DNA of 38,082 nt from Hirudo medicinalis (taxonomy: Eukaryota; Annelida; Clitellata; Hirudinida; Hirudinidae), in NCBI GenBank assembly GCA_011800805.1, contig MPNW01000557.1:1-38082 (forward strand). Direction: 5' to 3'. Under the pieces are notes generated by a model, which worked only from the letters and a program-made list of their open reading frames with translations, was not told the DNA's origin and searched no databases. Positions within the stretch are counted from its first letter, which is position 1, and the number at the start of each line of letters is the position of its first letter. Of the stretch, positions 17,635 to 27,831 are shown in pieces. The position numbers and the translations under genes are program-made.

Positions 17635-19106
17635 TGTGTTTAAATACAGGTCAATGCTTTTTGGAACACCCCGTCAAAATAGTCCATGACATCATAGCCC
17701 AGAACAATTTTATTTAGTTAAATGAGTTTTTAAAATAAATTTTTTAGGGCTGTTTTGACGGGGCGATTTTGTCTTGGGCTGTTTTGACGGGTCACAATTT
17801 TTTGGCAGACCCTACCACAAAGAGAACATCGGGCAGATGATTTGACGAGGGAGCCTTTGGCTCTCAAAGTATTCCGGCAAATAGATTACATGCAAATAAA
17901 CGGTGTTAGACTTATTTATCGAAAACTGATCCAATGCTTTTTTCGGATAAATCTCGTTTGATTTCTTGTTTTCGGACCTACATACAATGAGAAGAAAGCT
18001 ACTTTAAAAATTATCTTAATTAACTGAATAAACATTGTAATGTGACTTATAAAACTTAAGAGCTCTGTTTTTATGGTTTTGATAAATTGGCAATTGCCAC
18101 ACATTGCTACTTTCAATAAAGTGTATTTAATTTCTTTAAAGATAATGATGACAATGATAATGATTTTGAGATTAAGATTTTGATTATGGTGGCAGACAGA
18201 ACTTCAAGACCACTTCTGTATTGAGGGCAGCTCTCCTTGGAAATTGGAAACTATTGAGGGCAGGATGAAACCCGACTGGATCAGTATTATTGATGGAAGG
18301 GCTCCAGATCTTCGGGCCAACAACGTTTATAGACCTGCCATCCAGCGTCGAACATCGGGCAGATGATTTCACGAGGGAGCCTCTGGTTTCTGATCTGGGC
18401 CCACGTCTTCCAGGGATCTGTGCGGTAAGATTGAAATACAGGTGGCCTCGCGTGACCTAGGAGAGACTTATAGTCTATTCTTTGGCTATTGTCAATGACA
18501 GTAGACAATGGAGATCATGAAGATGAGATGTAACTTGATCACATTTTCTTTTGATGCAATTGCTTTGATGACACTTTGATGACTTCCTGCTCGACAGGAA
18601 GGTACACCAAGCAAAGTTGAATCGACATGGTCGATCTTTGAAAAGGCCAAGGATGATATAAGAAGCTTCCGGGCATAGAGTGGTATTATGCATCAGTTTA
18701 TTTAAAGCCTCATTGATTTATTTGAAAACTTTAATAATTAAATCTTAGCCACTCAGTTTAGCCATTATTACGGATCAAATCAATTTAATTATATAACACA
18801 TAATATATTCAAATCTTTGTAATCCTATAAATATAAACATATATTTATACCAAAATGAAATTGTAAAACAGCTGATAATAACAGCTAAAATACTGATAAC
18901 AATTTCCCATTTTCAAGATGAAAGATTAAATAATTAAAATTAAAAGAAAAATTATTTATTATATATATGGTCTTTTATTCCTTAATATCCCTGGGAGAGA
19001 TAAATTGTCTCCAACAAGACATAATGATAAACTAATTAACGAAAAAAAATTAAAACGCAAGTATTCAAGTGGACAGCATCAGAAAATAATTTAACCCCTG
19101 GAAAAA
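17635..19106. other. Intergenic region with TIR-like element and duplicated 37-bp segment
   Basis: Besides the inverted-repeat element at 17668-17792, it has a 37-base segment starting GAACATCGGGCAGATGATTT at 17824-17860 that recurs at 18350-18386 with about two mismatches. Around 18180-18510 the base composition is less AT-rich, and two overlapping minus-strand frames of 62-73 codons are open with no recognisable domain. It may be an old mobile-element copy. The remainder is AT-rich. Confidence 0.5.
17668..17792. mobile_element. MITE-like element with ACCCCGTCAAAA inverted repeats
   Basis: ACCCCGTCAAAATAGTCC at 17668-17685 is matched in inverted orientation by GGGCTGTTTTGACGGGG near 17747-17763 and again by GGGCTGTTTTGACGGGTC near 17776-17793. 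There is no coding capacity. The element starts about 34 bases after the kinase stop codon and contains its likely AATAAA. Target-site duplications were not found, so mobility is inference. Confidence 0.5.
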
Positions 19107-20115
19107 ATGGAAGACTTCAAACAAAGATACGCAGTCTCTGATCGACTAGGAGGCGGAGTTTCAGGAGAAGTTTTCAGAGCTTTCGACAAGAAGAACCTAA
19201 AGCATGTGGCCATGAAGTTCCACAAAAAAATCGATAGAGTACGCCTCCAACTACCAGGAAGCCGAAATCTTGAAGATCCTTAAAGGGCAGAACTCTCGCT
19301 ACAAAAATACAGTCGTTAACATGTTCGATTCCTTTAAGGTAGACGACCAAGAAGTTTGCGTGCTGCAACTTTTGCACTGCGATCTTCACAGGGCAGAATG
19401 CAAGTACCAGAAAGGATTCAGTCTGAAGATGATTGCCAGCGTCGGCCTTCAAGTCTGCAAGGCTCTCTGCCTCTTCGAAAAAGTTGACTTGGGAGAAATG
19501 GGTAAAACTTCACTTATTCACAGCGACCTGAAAAAGGACAACATCATGTTCACTGATGAAACCTTCACCACAGTCAAAATCGTCGACTTCGGTTCGGCTT
19601 TTTTCCAGTGTGAAAAGCATTGCAGGGTAGTTCAAAACATTAATTACCAGGCACCTGAAGGTTTCTTCCTTTCCAATACCGAAGTTACACCAGCCGTCGA
19701 TATGTGGAGTGTAGGGGTGCTGCTTTTCAACCTCTTTTCCAAGGAGAGCTTGTTTAACTCCGAGACGAAGGAAGAACAGCTGGCAAACCTGGTTAATGCT
19801 TTCGGAGAACCATCGGTAGAAATGATATCTGGAGATCCTAAAATGAATCGCTTATTCCATCGCTATGGCAATGAGCTAAAACTAAAACCTGTATACAAAG
19901 AACAGGCGACTCAGTATTTTACTTTTGGAGAGATGCTGGCAAGAGCAGCCCGCCTGCCCATTCATAGCAATGTCGAGACTTTCCTTTGGATGGAGAAGTT
20001 CAGCGATCTTCTCCGCAGGATCTTCCAGTTGGGTCCAAAGTTGAGACTGAAGCCAAGAGAAGCCATAAAGCATCCGTTTTTTAAGCTGGCTGCCATGAAA
20101 AGTAAAAAAATGTAA
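19107..20115 (+). pseudogene. CMGC-type protein kinase, cluster member 2, interrupted by a +1 shift in an A7 run
   Basis: From ATG 19107 the frame encodes the N-lobe (RYAVSDRLGGGVSGEVFRAF, then VAMKFHKK) but runs into a stop at 19282. The rest of the kinase continues in the next frame from YASNYQEAEILKILKG to the stop at 20113-20115. The switch falls at the seven A's at 19224-19230: six A's would keep one frame through the whole domain and align with the paralogues. Downstream motifs are intact: IHSDLKKDNIMF, VDFGSA, NYQAPEGFF, DMWSVG, PKLRLKPREAIKHPFF. About three residues are missing near HRAECKYQ compared with paralogues. A homopolymer sequencing error, a polymorphism or a young pseudogene are all possible. 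No other inactivating change is seen, which favours the first two. Confidence 0.75.
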
Positions 20116-20984
20116 AATGTTAATGTAAAAATAATGTTATAATAATATTTGTTATTTTTTAAAAATATGAATTCAGTATGTCATGTGTTAATTACATTTC
20201 TTGTTGTAATGCTGTTGATATTATTTATGATCGAAAAGCGTCACAGGCATTGACATGATTGATTAACATATTTAATTTATAATATTACCAGTGTATCCTC
20301 CCATGCGTTGCTATGGCTCAATTTGGTTAAATGGAAAAAACTCACAAACATTCATTTTTATTTTTGTAGATTTGGAATATAAATTTTTATAATTTAATTT
20401 AATTTTATTCCTTTTTAAATCGAGAATTTTTCAAGAGCTGGTTATATGGAAAAAACACACAAATATGTAGACAAACGTTCATTTTTATTTATATATATAT
20501 TTGGAGCTTCATTTCCAAAGATCCTGTATATGCGTGTAACTTTATTAATCAAAATTAATTAATTAAACGTATATTTACTCAGTTTTATAAAATTATTAGT
20601 TGATTTAAAATTTAGGATTTTTGATTTTATTCATTTTCTGGGCGGAGATTGTTTCATCCAATCGACTTGATGAGCGAACATACACATATAGAAACAGTCA
20701 TTTTTATATATAAGACTAGCCAGAGAATCTGTTTTAAAATTATTGAACATACTAGAGAATTATTTTTACTATGTAAATTAATAATAATTAAATTTTAAAT
20801 CTAACGAATCTTTTATTGTCGGAACATATTCTCTAGTAAACAAAATGGCTACAACAAACTTTATGCAGGCACAACTAAAGTGTTTACAAACAGACGCTAA
20901 AACAAAAAAAAACATCATAAAAGATCACACAATAAATTAATTATTGATATAATTCCTCAAAAATAAAGCTCAATTGAAAACAAA
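20116..20984. other. Intergenic, AT-rich, with a thrice-recurring motif
   Basis: A phrase like ATGGAAAAAACTCACAAACA followed by TTCATTTTTAT recurs at about 20331-20363, 20446-20490 and in part at 20685-20712, so a degenerate tandem or dispersed repeat about 115-230 bases apart is present. No ORF or promoter was recognised. Confidence 0.4.
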
Positions 20985-22022
20985 ATGAAGGATTTGCAAC
21001 ATGGAAGATATGAAATTCAAGAACGCATTGGAAAAGGCGCCTTTAGTTATATCCACAGAGCCTTCGATAAGCATTGTACCAGGGCAGTAGCAATCAAGTA
21101 CATCATCAAACAACCGGTAAAGATCCGGCAAAGTTACTCTGAAAAAGAAATCTTGAAGATACTTCGTGGTCATGATTCTCAGTACAAAAACTACATCATT
21201 CAGATGTACGATTCGTTTACTATGGACAATGTCAACGTCTGCGTTCTCGAACTGCTCTACTGTGACCTTTTTGCTGCCATGGCGATCAAGTACAACAAAG
21301 GATGCGGCCTGGATGCCATAGCCAACATTGGTCTTCAGTTATGCGAAGCTCTCTGTCATCTTCAGGATGTGGAGGTAGAAGGTGTGGGTAAGACTTCTTT
21401 GATTCACAACGACCTCAAATTGGATAATATCATGTTCACCGACGATAGTTTCACGACTATTAAGATCATAGACTTTGGAATGTCCATTTTCCAATGCCAG
21501 AGAGTGCGTAGCGCAGGGCAAACCTTGAATTTTAGAGCTCCGGAAGTGTTTTTCCTCGCAGATCATGAGATTACGCCAGCCGTCGACATGTGGAGCGTTG
21601 GCATTGTCCTTTTCACGCTCTTTAACAACAACATTATGTTTCGCTCTGTGACAAAGTACGAGCAGATGGCGAATCTTGTTTATGCCTTCGGAGAACCATC
21701 ACTCGAAATGATGAAGGACAATTCCAAATTGGATCGCCTGTTTGACAGACATGGAAACGAGCTTCTGTTGAAACAAAGGTACAGTAGGGAAAAGACTCAA
21801 GAATACAACTTCATCGAAATGTTTGGGAAGGCCGCTAAAGCCTCAGTACATAGCGACTTACTGACTGCACCATGGGTGGACCAATTCTGCGACCTCCTCC
21901 TTAAAATTTTCGATTTCAATCCCAAATTGAGACTGAAACCTTACGAAGCCATCGGACATCAATTCTTCAAACTCGCTAAGGCGGGAGAACATCTTTCGTC
22001 CATACCTGTGAAATACGATTAG
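20985..22022 (+). CDS. Intronless CMGC-type protein kinase (DYRK/HIPK-like), cluster member 3
   Basis: A 345-residue single-domain kinase. Motifs: GKGAFSYIHRA (17-27), where the third loop glycine is Ser; VAIK lysine (K38); αC SEKEILKIL; HNDLKLDNIMF (141-151); DFGMS (163-167); NFRAPEVFF (182-190); DMWSVG (201-206); FNPKLRLKPYEAIGHQFF near the end. Catalytic Lys, Asp, Asn and DFG Asp are kept. The HRD Arg is Asn, and the position two before the Gln of GQTLNFRAPE is Ala, so the DYRK-type activation tyrosine is absent. An AATAAA at 22028-22033 begins six bases after the TAG. Like its neighbours it carries a six-to-eight residue insertion before the HxD motif (VEGVGKTSLI). The ATG sits directly before the kinase domain. 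Confidence 0.85.
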   Translation: MKDLQHGRYEIQERIGKGAFSYIHRAFDKHCTRAVAIKYIIKQPVKIRQSYSEKEILKILRGHDSQYKNYIIQMYDSFTMDNVNVCVLELLYCDLFAAMAIKYNKGCGLDAIANIGLQLCEALCHLQDVEVEGVGKTSLIHNDLKLDNIMFTDDSFTTIKIIDFGMSIFQCQRVRSAGQTLNFRAPEVFFLADHEITPAVDMWSVGIVLFTLFNNNIMFRSVTKYEQMANLVYAFGEPSLEMMKDNSKLDRLFDRHGNELLLKQRYSREKTQEYNFIEMFGKAAKASVHSDLLTAPWVDQFCDLLLKIFDFNPKLRLKPYEAIGHQFFKLAKAGEHLSSIPVKYD

Positions 22023-22382
22023 TTTAAAATAAATTATTGCATCAAATCGTAAAATACGAGTTTTATTTTGGTTGTGATCTGATTTAATTTAAAAGACAAT
22101 TCTTTTTAAAATTCGAGAAAACTCCGCCCCCAATAAAAATAGTTTAAAAGAATTTTTTTATTAAAATTATTATTTTTTATTATTTCATAAGAAAATAATG
22201 ATTAATTGTTAGAAAATTAATGATCTTTCAATCAACCACATTTTAATTAATAAAATAATTATATTTAGAATCTTTCGCCAGAAGCAGGACGGAGCGGATT
22301 AACATGGTCTTCAAATTCCTCGGCCACATTTTAACATAAATTGTCATCCCTTCGAATCAATACTAACCAGCGAGGCTCAGAC
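22023..22382. other. Short intergenic region between kinases 3 and 4
   Basis: 360 AT-rich bases containing the kinase 3 poly(A) signal and, by position, the kinase 4 promoter. No TATA box or repeat is convincing. Confidence 0.4.
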
Positions 22383-23453
22383 ATGAATCCAAAAAAACAG
22401 ACAATGGGAGAGATGGCAAGTCCAAGGTACGAATTCAAGGAGCTTCTGGGGTCTGGGTCGTTTGGCGAAGTCTACCGCGGCATCGACAAATTGTACAACC
22501 GGAACGTTGCCATCAAGCTTGTCAAGTCCAACCGTGTGTCCAAAAAGTACAGCAACTTTTCTGAAGTTCAGATCATGGACATTCTGCTGGATCAGAATTC
22601 TCGCTACAAGAAGCACATAGTGCAGTTGTACGATTGCTTCGAAGTAGACGGCTATGAGGTTCTTATCTTAGAACTTCTTTTCTGCAACCTGTACCAAGGG
22701 ATGGATATTGAATTTTATCAGGGATACTCTTTAGAAAAGATAGCTTCCATTGGTCTACAGCTGTGCATGGCTCTCTGTCATTTGCAGGATATAAATGTCA
22801 GAGGTTTAGGCAAGACTTCTATCATCCACGGCGATTTGAAACTCGACAACATCATGTTCACAGACGATACCTGGACCACGATCAAAATCATCGATTTTGG
22901 AATGTCCTACTTCGAAGTAGAAAGATTTACCGAATCCATCCAGAACAGAAACTACAGAGCTCCTGAAGACTTTTTCCTCTTTGAAGCAGATATCACGCCA
23001 GCCGCTGACATGTGGAGCGTTGGTGTGATACTCTTTAGCCTATTTGCCAAGAAAGACTTGTTTAGGTCTAAGACAGACGAGGAACAGATGGCAAATTTGG
23101 TCAATATTTTCGGAGAACCTACGCTAGAAATGATAGGCGATGACCCATCTTTGGGTCTGCTTTTCAACATGTGTGGAGATAAACCCAAGTTGAGATGCAA
23201 GATACGATCGAAAGCTACCATCTGGCATTCCTTCGCATACCTGTTCACAATTGCATCTGATTCGATGTTTATGGAGCCAAAGTCTATTCCTTGGTTGGAG
23301 AAGTTCAACGATCTTCTCCTGAAAATGTTCGAAATGAACCCAAAGCTGAGACTGAAGCCACAGGAAGCTATTAAGCATCCATTTTTTGAACTCGTCAAGA
23401 AGAAGAGCATGTTTCAAACGCTGAGAGACAAATTTATAAGAAAGTTCATGTAA
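22383..23453 (+). CDS. Intronless CMGC-type protein kinase (DYRK/HIPK-like), cluster member 4
   Basis: A 356-residue kinase from the first ATG (MNPKKQTMGEM); the frame is open upstream to 22341 but without an ATG. Motifs: LGSGSFGEVYRG (22-33), VAIK lysine (K45), αC SEVQIMDIL, HGDLKLDNIMF (149-159), DFGMSYF (171-177), QNRNYRAPEDFF (187-198), DMWSVG, and MNPKLRLKPQEAIKHPFF. It has the cleanest canonical glycine loop and APE motif in the cluster and is predicted active. The HRD Arg is Gly, and Ser sits at the place of the DYRK/HIPK activation tyrosine. A basic tail (KKKSMFQTLRDKFIRKF) ends the protein; similar basic tails occur in members 5 and 6. AATAAA at 23558-23563. Confidence 0.85.
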   Translation: MNPKKQTMGEMASPRYEFKELLGSGSFGEVYRGIDKLYNRNVAIKLVKSNRVSKKYSNFSEVQIMDILLDQNSRYKKHIVQLYDCFEVDGYEVLILELLFCNLYQGMDIEFYQGYSLEKIASIGLQLCMALCHLQDINVRGLGKTSIIHGDLKLDNIMFTDDTWTTIKIIDFGMSYFEVERFTESIQNRNYRAPEDFFLFEADITPAADMWSVGVILFSLFAKKDLFRSKTDEEQMANLVNIFGEPTLEMIGDDPSLGLLFNMCGDKPKLRCKIRSKATIWHSFAYLFTIASDSMFMEPKSIPWLEKFNDLLLKMFEMNPKLRLKPQEAIKHPFFELVKKKSMFQTLRDKFIRKFM

Positions 23454-24555
23454 TATATTTTAAAATGTTTCAATGGAATGTTTAACCATTTTAATATGTT
23501 TAGTATATTATACTAACAGCTAATCAGCATTTAACTTATGGATTTTATGTAATTTATAATAAATTCGCTACGAACTGAATATTGGTGTTAGAATTGCAAA
23601 CACAATATGTCTATTAAGTAAAGCAGACACCTAGATGCCTCTGATGCTTCTATAAATTAACTATTATTAATAATATGTAAAATTTTAAATTTTATTCAAA
23701 TTTATACCAAATTTTTGTTATGGATGGGCAAATGTTTTGGGCTCCTCTGACAAATGGCGGGTCTCAAGCTTAATGATTTACAGCACTTCCCAAAATAATG
23801 CTGACAGAGACGCAAACATAAGTTTGCAATTATGTTGCATTTTTATTAAAAATTTAAATATGACCGAATATTCTTGAGAAATACGGCTGATTACGCAAAC
23901 CATCCTTTTAGTTCAATTTTCGGGCTTTGTAATTTTTCAGTCTTTCTTGAAAGAGTTTGTTCGCAAATATACATTGATCCAAACGACGAAAATATGTTTG
24001 TTAAAAATCCCTCAATTTTTTTTTATATTTCACACTATCACAGGGAAATCCGAGAGCGAAATTAATTGAAATGTCTCTATTATCTGCATGCGTTCAAAGC
24101 ATCATAACCTTTTTTTGCCTTTCCATTAACTTGAATTACAAACGTTTATTCGACAATAGTACAACAACTACTTAGAACAAAGTGGTATTTAAAAGTTGCT
24201 GTGGAACCATATTGACAAAACGCAGGGGCCCAAAATTTCTATCGACGACCCTGTATCTGGCTGTACTATGATGCAGAGATACAGTAAAACCTGTAAAAAT
24301 GAGCACCTGAATATACAGGATAAAAACTGTGACTATCAGACATTCTTTCAAGAACGGACTGTTTTATACACATTTAAATATTTGACAAACTTGAATAAAT
24401 GTCTGAAGAGTTCTAGAATTAATTTGTATTATTTTAAAAATTAAAATTTTTTAAATTAAATTTTGTGCCATAAAGTATCTTTGAATTTAACCTAAGGCTG
24501 AATTGCAAACATCCAGCTCAGCACGAATTCAAATTGACTTTCCATTGACATCATC
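23454..24555. other. Intergenic region upstream of the HTH ORF
   Basis: AT-rich. TTTTGGGCTCCTCTGACAAA at 23735-23754 resembles the reverse complement of the stretch at about 24216-24238 (GACAAAACGCAGGGGCCCAA), so a degenerate inverted pair about 480 bases apart may bound an old element. The motif GAATTGCAAAC recurs (23590, 24500). Left copy of the 28-base direct repeat is at 24183-24210. Confidence 0.35.
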
Positions 24556-25361
24556 ATGTCGTCAGCTATGGATTCTCAGACAAGACACTGGTTGCCATTG
24601 AGGAAGAAGATCGAATTGATTAGAAATTATGAAAAAAACCATCCCATCTCGAAACTTACCAATGATTTCAAAGTTAGCCAGCATCAGATAACAAACATTG
24701 TTGCAAGGAAAGAAGAAATTGAATTTATATCCACCGAATTATCCAGGGTTCAGGAAAAGATCTCGAAGGCAAGGTTGAGTTACTTAGAAAGGACTAAACA
24801 AACTTAAATCATACCATTTCTTTAAAGTATAATAACTACATTTTCATATCGCATCTTCTTTAAATTGTGGTCAATTTTTTTCTGTGCATTCATTTATGTT
24901 GGCTTACTATTTCCCTTAGTTTAAAATAGAATTGTTGAAATAGAGAAAATATCCACAGAGGAACTTTCTGTCTGCAGCGTTACTAAGCAAACTTAAATGT
25001 CCTAATTTACAGTTCTCATATTACTGGATTTTCCAAGTAAAGCTAAATCTAGGAAATTGTTTTTAGCATAATCATATTCGAATGTTAAAATCCACCATTA
25101 GCTACCCAAAATCTATCAACCACATTAAACAACTCGGATGTTATTCTGCCCCACATTTTTGGCCAGCCCTACGCAATGCCCCATTTAAAACGCCCCAGGT
25201 TTGATTGAGAAAAGCAAATGAGCATTATTTCTAGGTTTTCAAATAAAAAGGAACATTCACATGCATTACGTTTTGTAATACAACGTAAAGTAATGCACCA
25301 ATGTCAATCAACGGAGGGTTGAATTACAAACATGGTATTTAAAAGTTGCTACGGAACCGTG
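24183..25361 (+). repeat. 28-bp direct repeats flanking the HTH ORF
   Basis: TGGTATTTAAAAGTTGCT followed by two variable bases and GGAACC occurs at 24183-24210 and again at 25334-25361, with three differences in 28 bases. Both copies are preceded by TTGAATTACAAAC (24131-24143, about 40 bases upstream, and 25320-25332, directly adjacent). They bracket the helix-turn-helix ORF at 24556-24807. Confidence 0.6.
24556..24807 (+). CDS. Small CENP-B/pogo-type helix-turn-helix protein
   Basis: An 83-residue ORF. Residues 15-50 (LRKKIELIRNYEKNHPISKL, then TNDFKVSQHQITNIVARKEE) have the pattern of the CENP-B N-terminal helix-turn-helix: a basic first helix, a K-L-T-x-x-F-x-V-S turn and a recognition helix ending in I-x-x-I-V. 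This fold opens pogo/Tigger transposases and their domesticated relatives, where it binds DNA. The second HTH and the DDE catalytic domain are missing and no continuation was found downstream, so this is either a transposase remnant or a stand-alone DNA-binding peptide. The ORF is intact with a clear ATG. A charged helix (ELSRVQEKISKARLSYLERT) follows the domain. Confidence 0.6.
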   Translation: MSSAMDSQTRHWLPLRKKIELIRNYEKNHPISKLTNDFKVSQHQITNIVARKEEIEFISTELSRVQEKISKARLSYLERTKQT

Positions 25362-25736
25362 AATATACTACATGTTGAAATGTAAATATAGTCAAAGTGT
25401 ACGCTTCTCTTTTGTTAATTTAATTATTTCATCAGTTAATTAGTTTAATTAGTTATAATTAGTTAAATTATAATGCCATTTAATAAACGACTGGACAAAA
25501 GTGCCCTAAGTACCACCTAAGTGTAACTAAATCAATCAACACTATCACTCACTGGTTTGATTGTGAAAAGCCAATGGGCAGTACATCTATGTTTTCACAT
25601 TTTAGACAACCACAATACACGAAAGCTATTTCATGATTCCATGATTCCATTTAAATAAAATACAAACATTTAAATGCAATTTAGTCAACTTTATTTAATA
25701 AGCTATATTAGTGACAATAAAATTAAAGCAGTGGCA
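24808..25736. other. Intergenic region with two repeated segments
   Basis: A segment like GGTTTGATTGAGAAAAGCAA near 25199-25250 recurs near 25556-25606 in diverged form. A hairpin-forming TGCATTACGTT (25262-25272) / AACGTAAAGTAATGCA (25283-25298) lies between. The convergent kinase 5 gene ends at 25737; its AATAAA is at 25695-25690 on the minus strand. Confidence 0.45.
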
Positions 25737-26777
25737 TCACTTTCTTATCTTCTCTAGCAACATGGTAACGATGTTTTTCCTCCTGCTCAATTCAAAAAAC
25801 GGGTGCTTGACAGCTTCTTGTGGCTTCAGCCTCAATCTCGGGTTTACTTGGAACATTTTGTCAAGAAGGTCCTTGAACTTCTCAGCCCAAGGGTCTTCCG
25901 GGTTTTGATGATCACAGACAGAAGACGCCCATTTAAACAATTGCGAAAATGTGAACATTTGAGTCCTGTTTGCAGCAAAGCTGGGCTTCAAGATAAGCTT
26001 GTCAACATCTCGGTCGAACAAAACCTCGATATTGGAGTTTCCTTCCATCATTTCTAGAGATGGTTCCCCGAAGAGTTGGACCAGATTTGCTATCTGCTCT
26101 TCGTCCGACTTGGCTTTGAACAAGTTCATGTTGGTGAAGAGAGTAAGGAGGATCACACCCACGCTCCACATGTCGACAGCTGGAGTTGCTTTGGCATCGG
26201 CCAAGAAGAATCCTTCCGGAGCTCTATGACTCCTCACTTGTAGAATTCCAGGTTGAGTTTCATGCTGAAAGGAGGACATGCCGAAGTCAATAATTTTTAC
26301 GGATTTGCAGCTGCTGTCCGTAAACATGACATTGTTCAATTTCAAGTCACCGTGAATGAGAGAGGTCATGCCATATCCGCTCACGTTCACGTTTTGCATG
26401 TGGCAGAGGGCCTTGCAGAGTTTGTAACCGATCATTGAGATCTCTTTCAAATTAAGTCTTTTTATGAATTTTTTCTTCAGAGCACCATGGATGTCGCTAT
26501 GCAAGAGCTCAAGAACGTAGAAGTCACACTTGTCCTCTGAAAAAGAGTCCAACATTTGGACTGTGTATTTTTTCAACTTAGATCCCTGCTGATCTTGGAG
26601 GATTTTCATGATTTCGCATTCTTTATGCATCGTAGAAGCTTCTTGTGTTGAGCGTTTGACGCATTTAAGGGCCACGCATTTGTTGGTCTTTTTGTCGAGG
26701 GCCCTGTAGACAACGCCGAAGCTACCTTCCCCAATCTGTTCAATTAATTGGAATCTGTCTTTTGCAAGTAACGTCAT
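25737..26777 (-). CDS. Intronless CMGC-type protein kinase (DYRK/HIPK-like), cluster member 5
   Basis: The only cluster member on the minus strand; 346 residues. Motifs: IGEGSFGVVYRA (15-26), VALK lysine (K38), αC KECEIMKIL, HGDLKLNNVMF (142-152), DFGMSSF (164-170), RSHRAPEGFF (182-191), DMWSVG, and VNPRLRLKPQEAVKHPFF near the end, then a short basic tail. All catalytic residues are present. HRD Arg is Gly and Ile takes the place of the DYRK/HIPK activation tyrosine. The loop before HGD (VSGYGMTSL) keeps the family insertion. It is divergent from member 6, with 1054 bases between the two start codons. The inverted orientation implies a local inversion or an independent insertion during cluster growth. 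Confidence 0.85.
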   Translation of the reverse strand: MTLLAKDRFQLIEQIGEGSFGVVYRALDKKTNKCVALKCVKRSTQEASTMHKECEIMKILQDQQGSKLKKYTVQMLDSFSEDKCDFYVLELLHSDIHGALKKKFIKRLNLKEISMIGYKLCKALCHMQNVNVSGYGMTSLIHGDLKLNNVMFTDSSCKSVKIIDFGMSSFQHETQPGILQVRSHRAPEGFFLADAKATPAVDMWSVGVILLTLFTNMNLFKAKSDEEQIANLVQLFGEPSLEMMEGNSNIEVLFDRDVDKLILKPSFAANRTQMFTFSQLFKWASSVCDHQNPEDPWAEKFKDLLDKMFQVNPRLRLKPQEAVKHPFFELSRRKNIVTMLLEKIRK

Positions 26778-27831
26778 GTTCTTTTAATGTTGGCAATTAA
26801 GGTCAGTGTTTTAAGTGTTTTACGTATGTTAAGGTCAGCAGGTTTCCCTTGAATTGAACTTTGGAGTCTGTTTTCGGATGTCATGATATTTGTTAACGTC
26901 GTGAACAACGGTGGCGAAAAAAAGATTCTGAATATTAATATTGAAAATTAATTAACTTTTGTTTATTTTTTTAATTATTGTTAAGTAATTTATATTAAAG
27001 TATTAAAATTGGAATACTTTAAAAATAATTAATTTTACAAATTTTTACTTTAAATGATGAATTACTTCAATTAAGATATATTAAAATAAATATGATTTTA
27101 GTTTTAGTGGAATTATTTAAATATGGTCGATCAGTTAAATTCAATAATTATTTGTTATAATTCCATCATTAATTTTAATGCCATTTAATAATCAAACTAA
27201 ACATGAGCAAACAAAATATTAATTTTCAAGTTTTAGGTTACTTCGACCAAAGCCGTAGCGAACGCAGATAAATGATTTTTTTCAGAGATTTTACTAAAAA
27301 AGAAAAGATAACGAACATAATCCGCGTGAGACACTAGAACCATGAAGACAAAACTTGAGCTTAATTTGTCGGAAATTACCAAAAAATCATCATCTAAAAA
27401 CTTTTAATTATAATTTCAAATAGATTAAAAATGCTTCAAAAAATATGCTTTGTCAAATGTTCTATTGACTTGTGCAAAATCTTAATCTTTCAAAAAAATC
27501 TTTCTAAAACCTAATCTTTCAAAAACACCTCTTTAATATCGTCTTCCTAATTAACGACAAATATAAATGCTTTTCAATAATCAAAAATATTATTAAGATT
27601 AGTGTTTTTTGGCAATAAAATTTTAACATATTTGAAAATATTCTTCCAAAAGACGGGTAAAAGTTTTAAATATTTCTTTGTAAAAGGAGCACGTGAAAAA
27701 AACATTTGCATAAACAGTCTTTCTTGTCCGACTTGCACAATGATACAACATGTTTTCAGTCCTTTTTCGAATCCGTCGACTACATACCGAGAGAAAGTAA
27801 CATATTTTTTAGCACAGCGACATTTTAAAAA
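26778..27831. other. Divergent intergenic region between kinases 5 and 6
   Basis: 1054 AT-rich bases lie between two start codons pointing away from each other, so promoters of both genes should lie here. No TATA box stands out. The plus frame open at 27602-27865 is out of frame with kinase 6 and has no recognisable content. Confidence 0.4.

Noticed and set aside
18184..18508. Overlapping minus-strand frames with GPKIW-like text recalling LINE ends
   Set aside because: The similarity is a few residues only, in two different frames; not enough to call a retroelement.
22341..22382. Extended N-terminus for kinase 4
   Set aside because: The frame is open but begins at TTG; the first ATG is at 22383.
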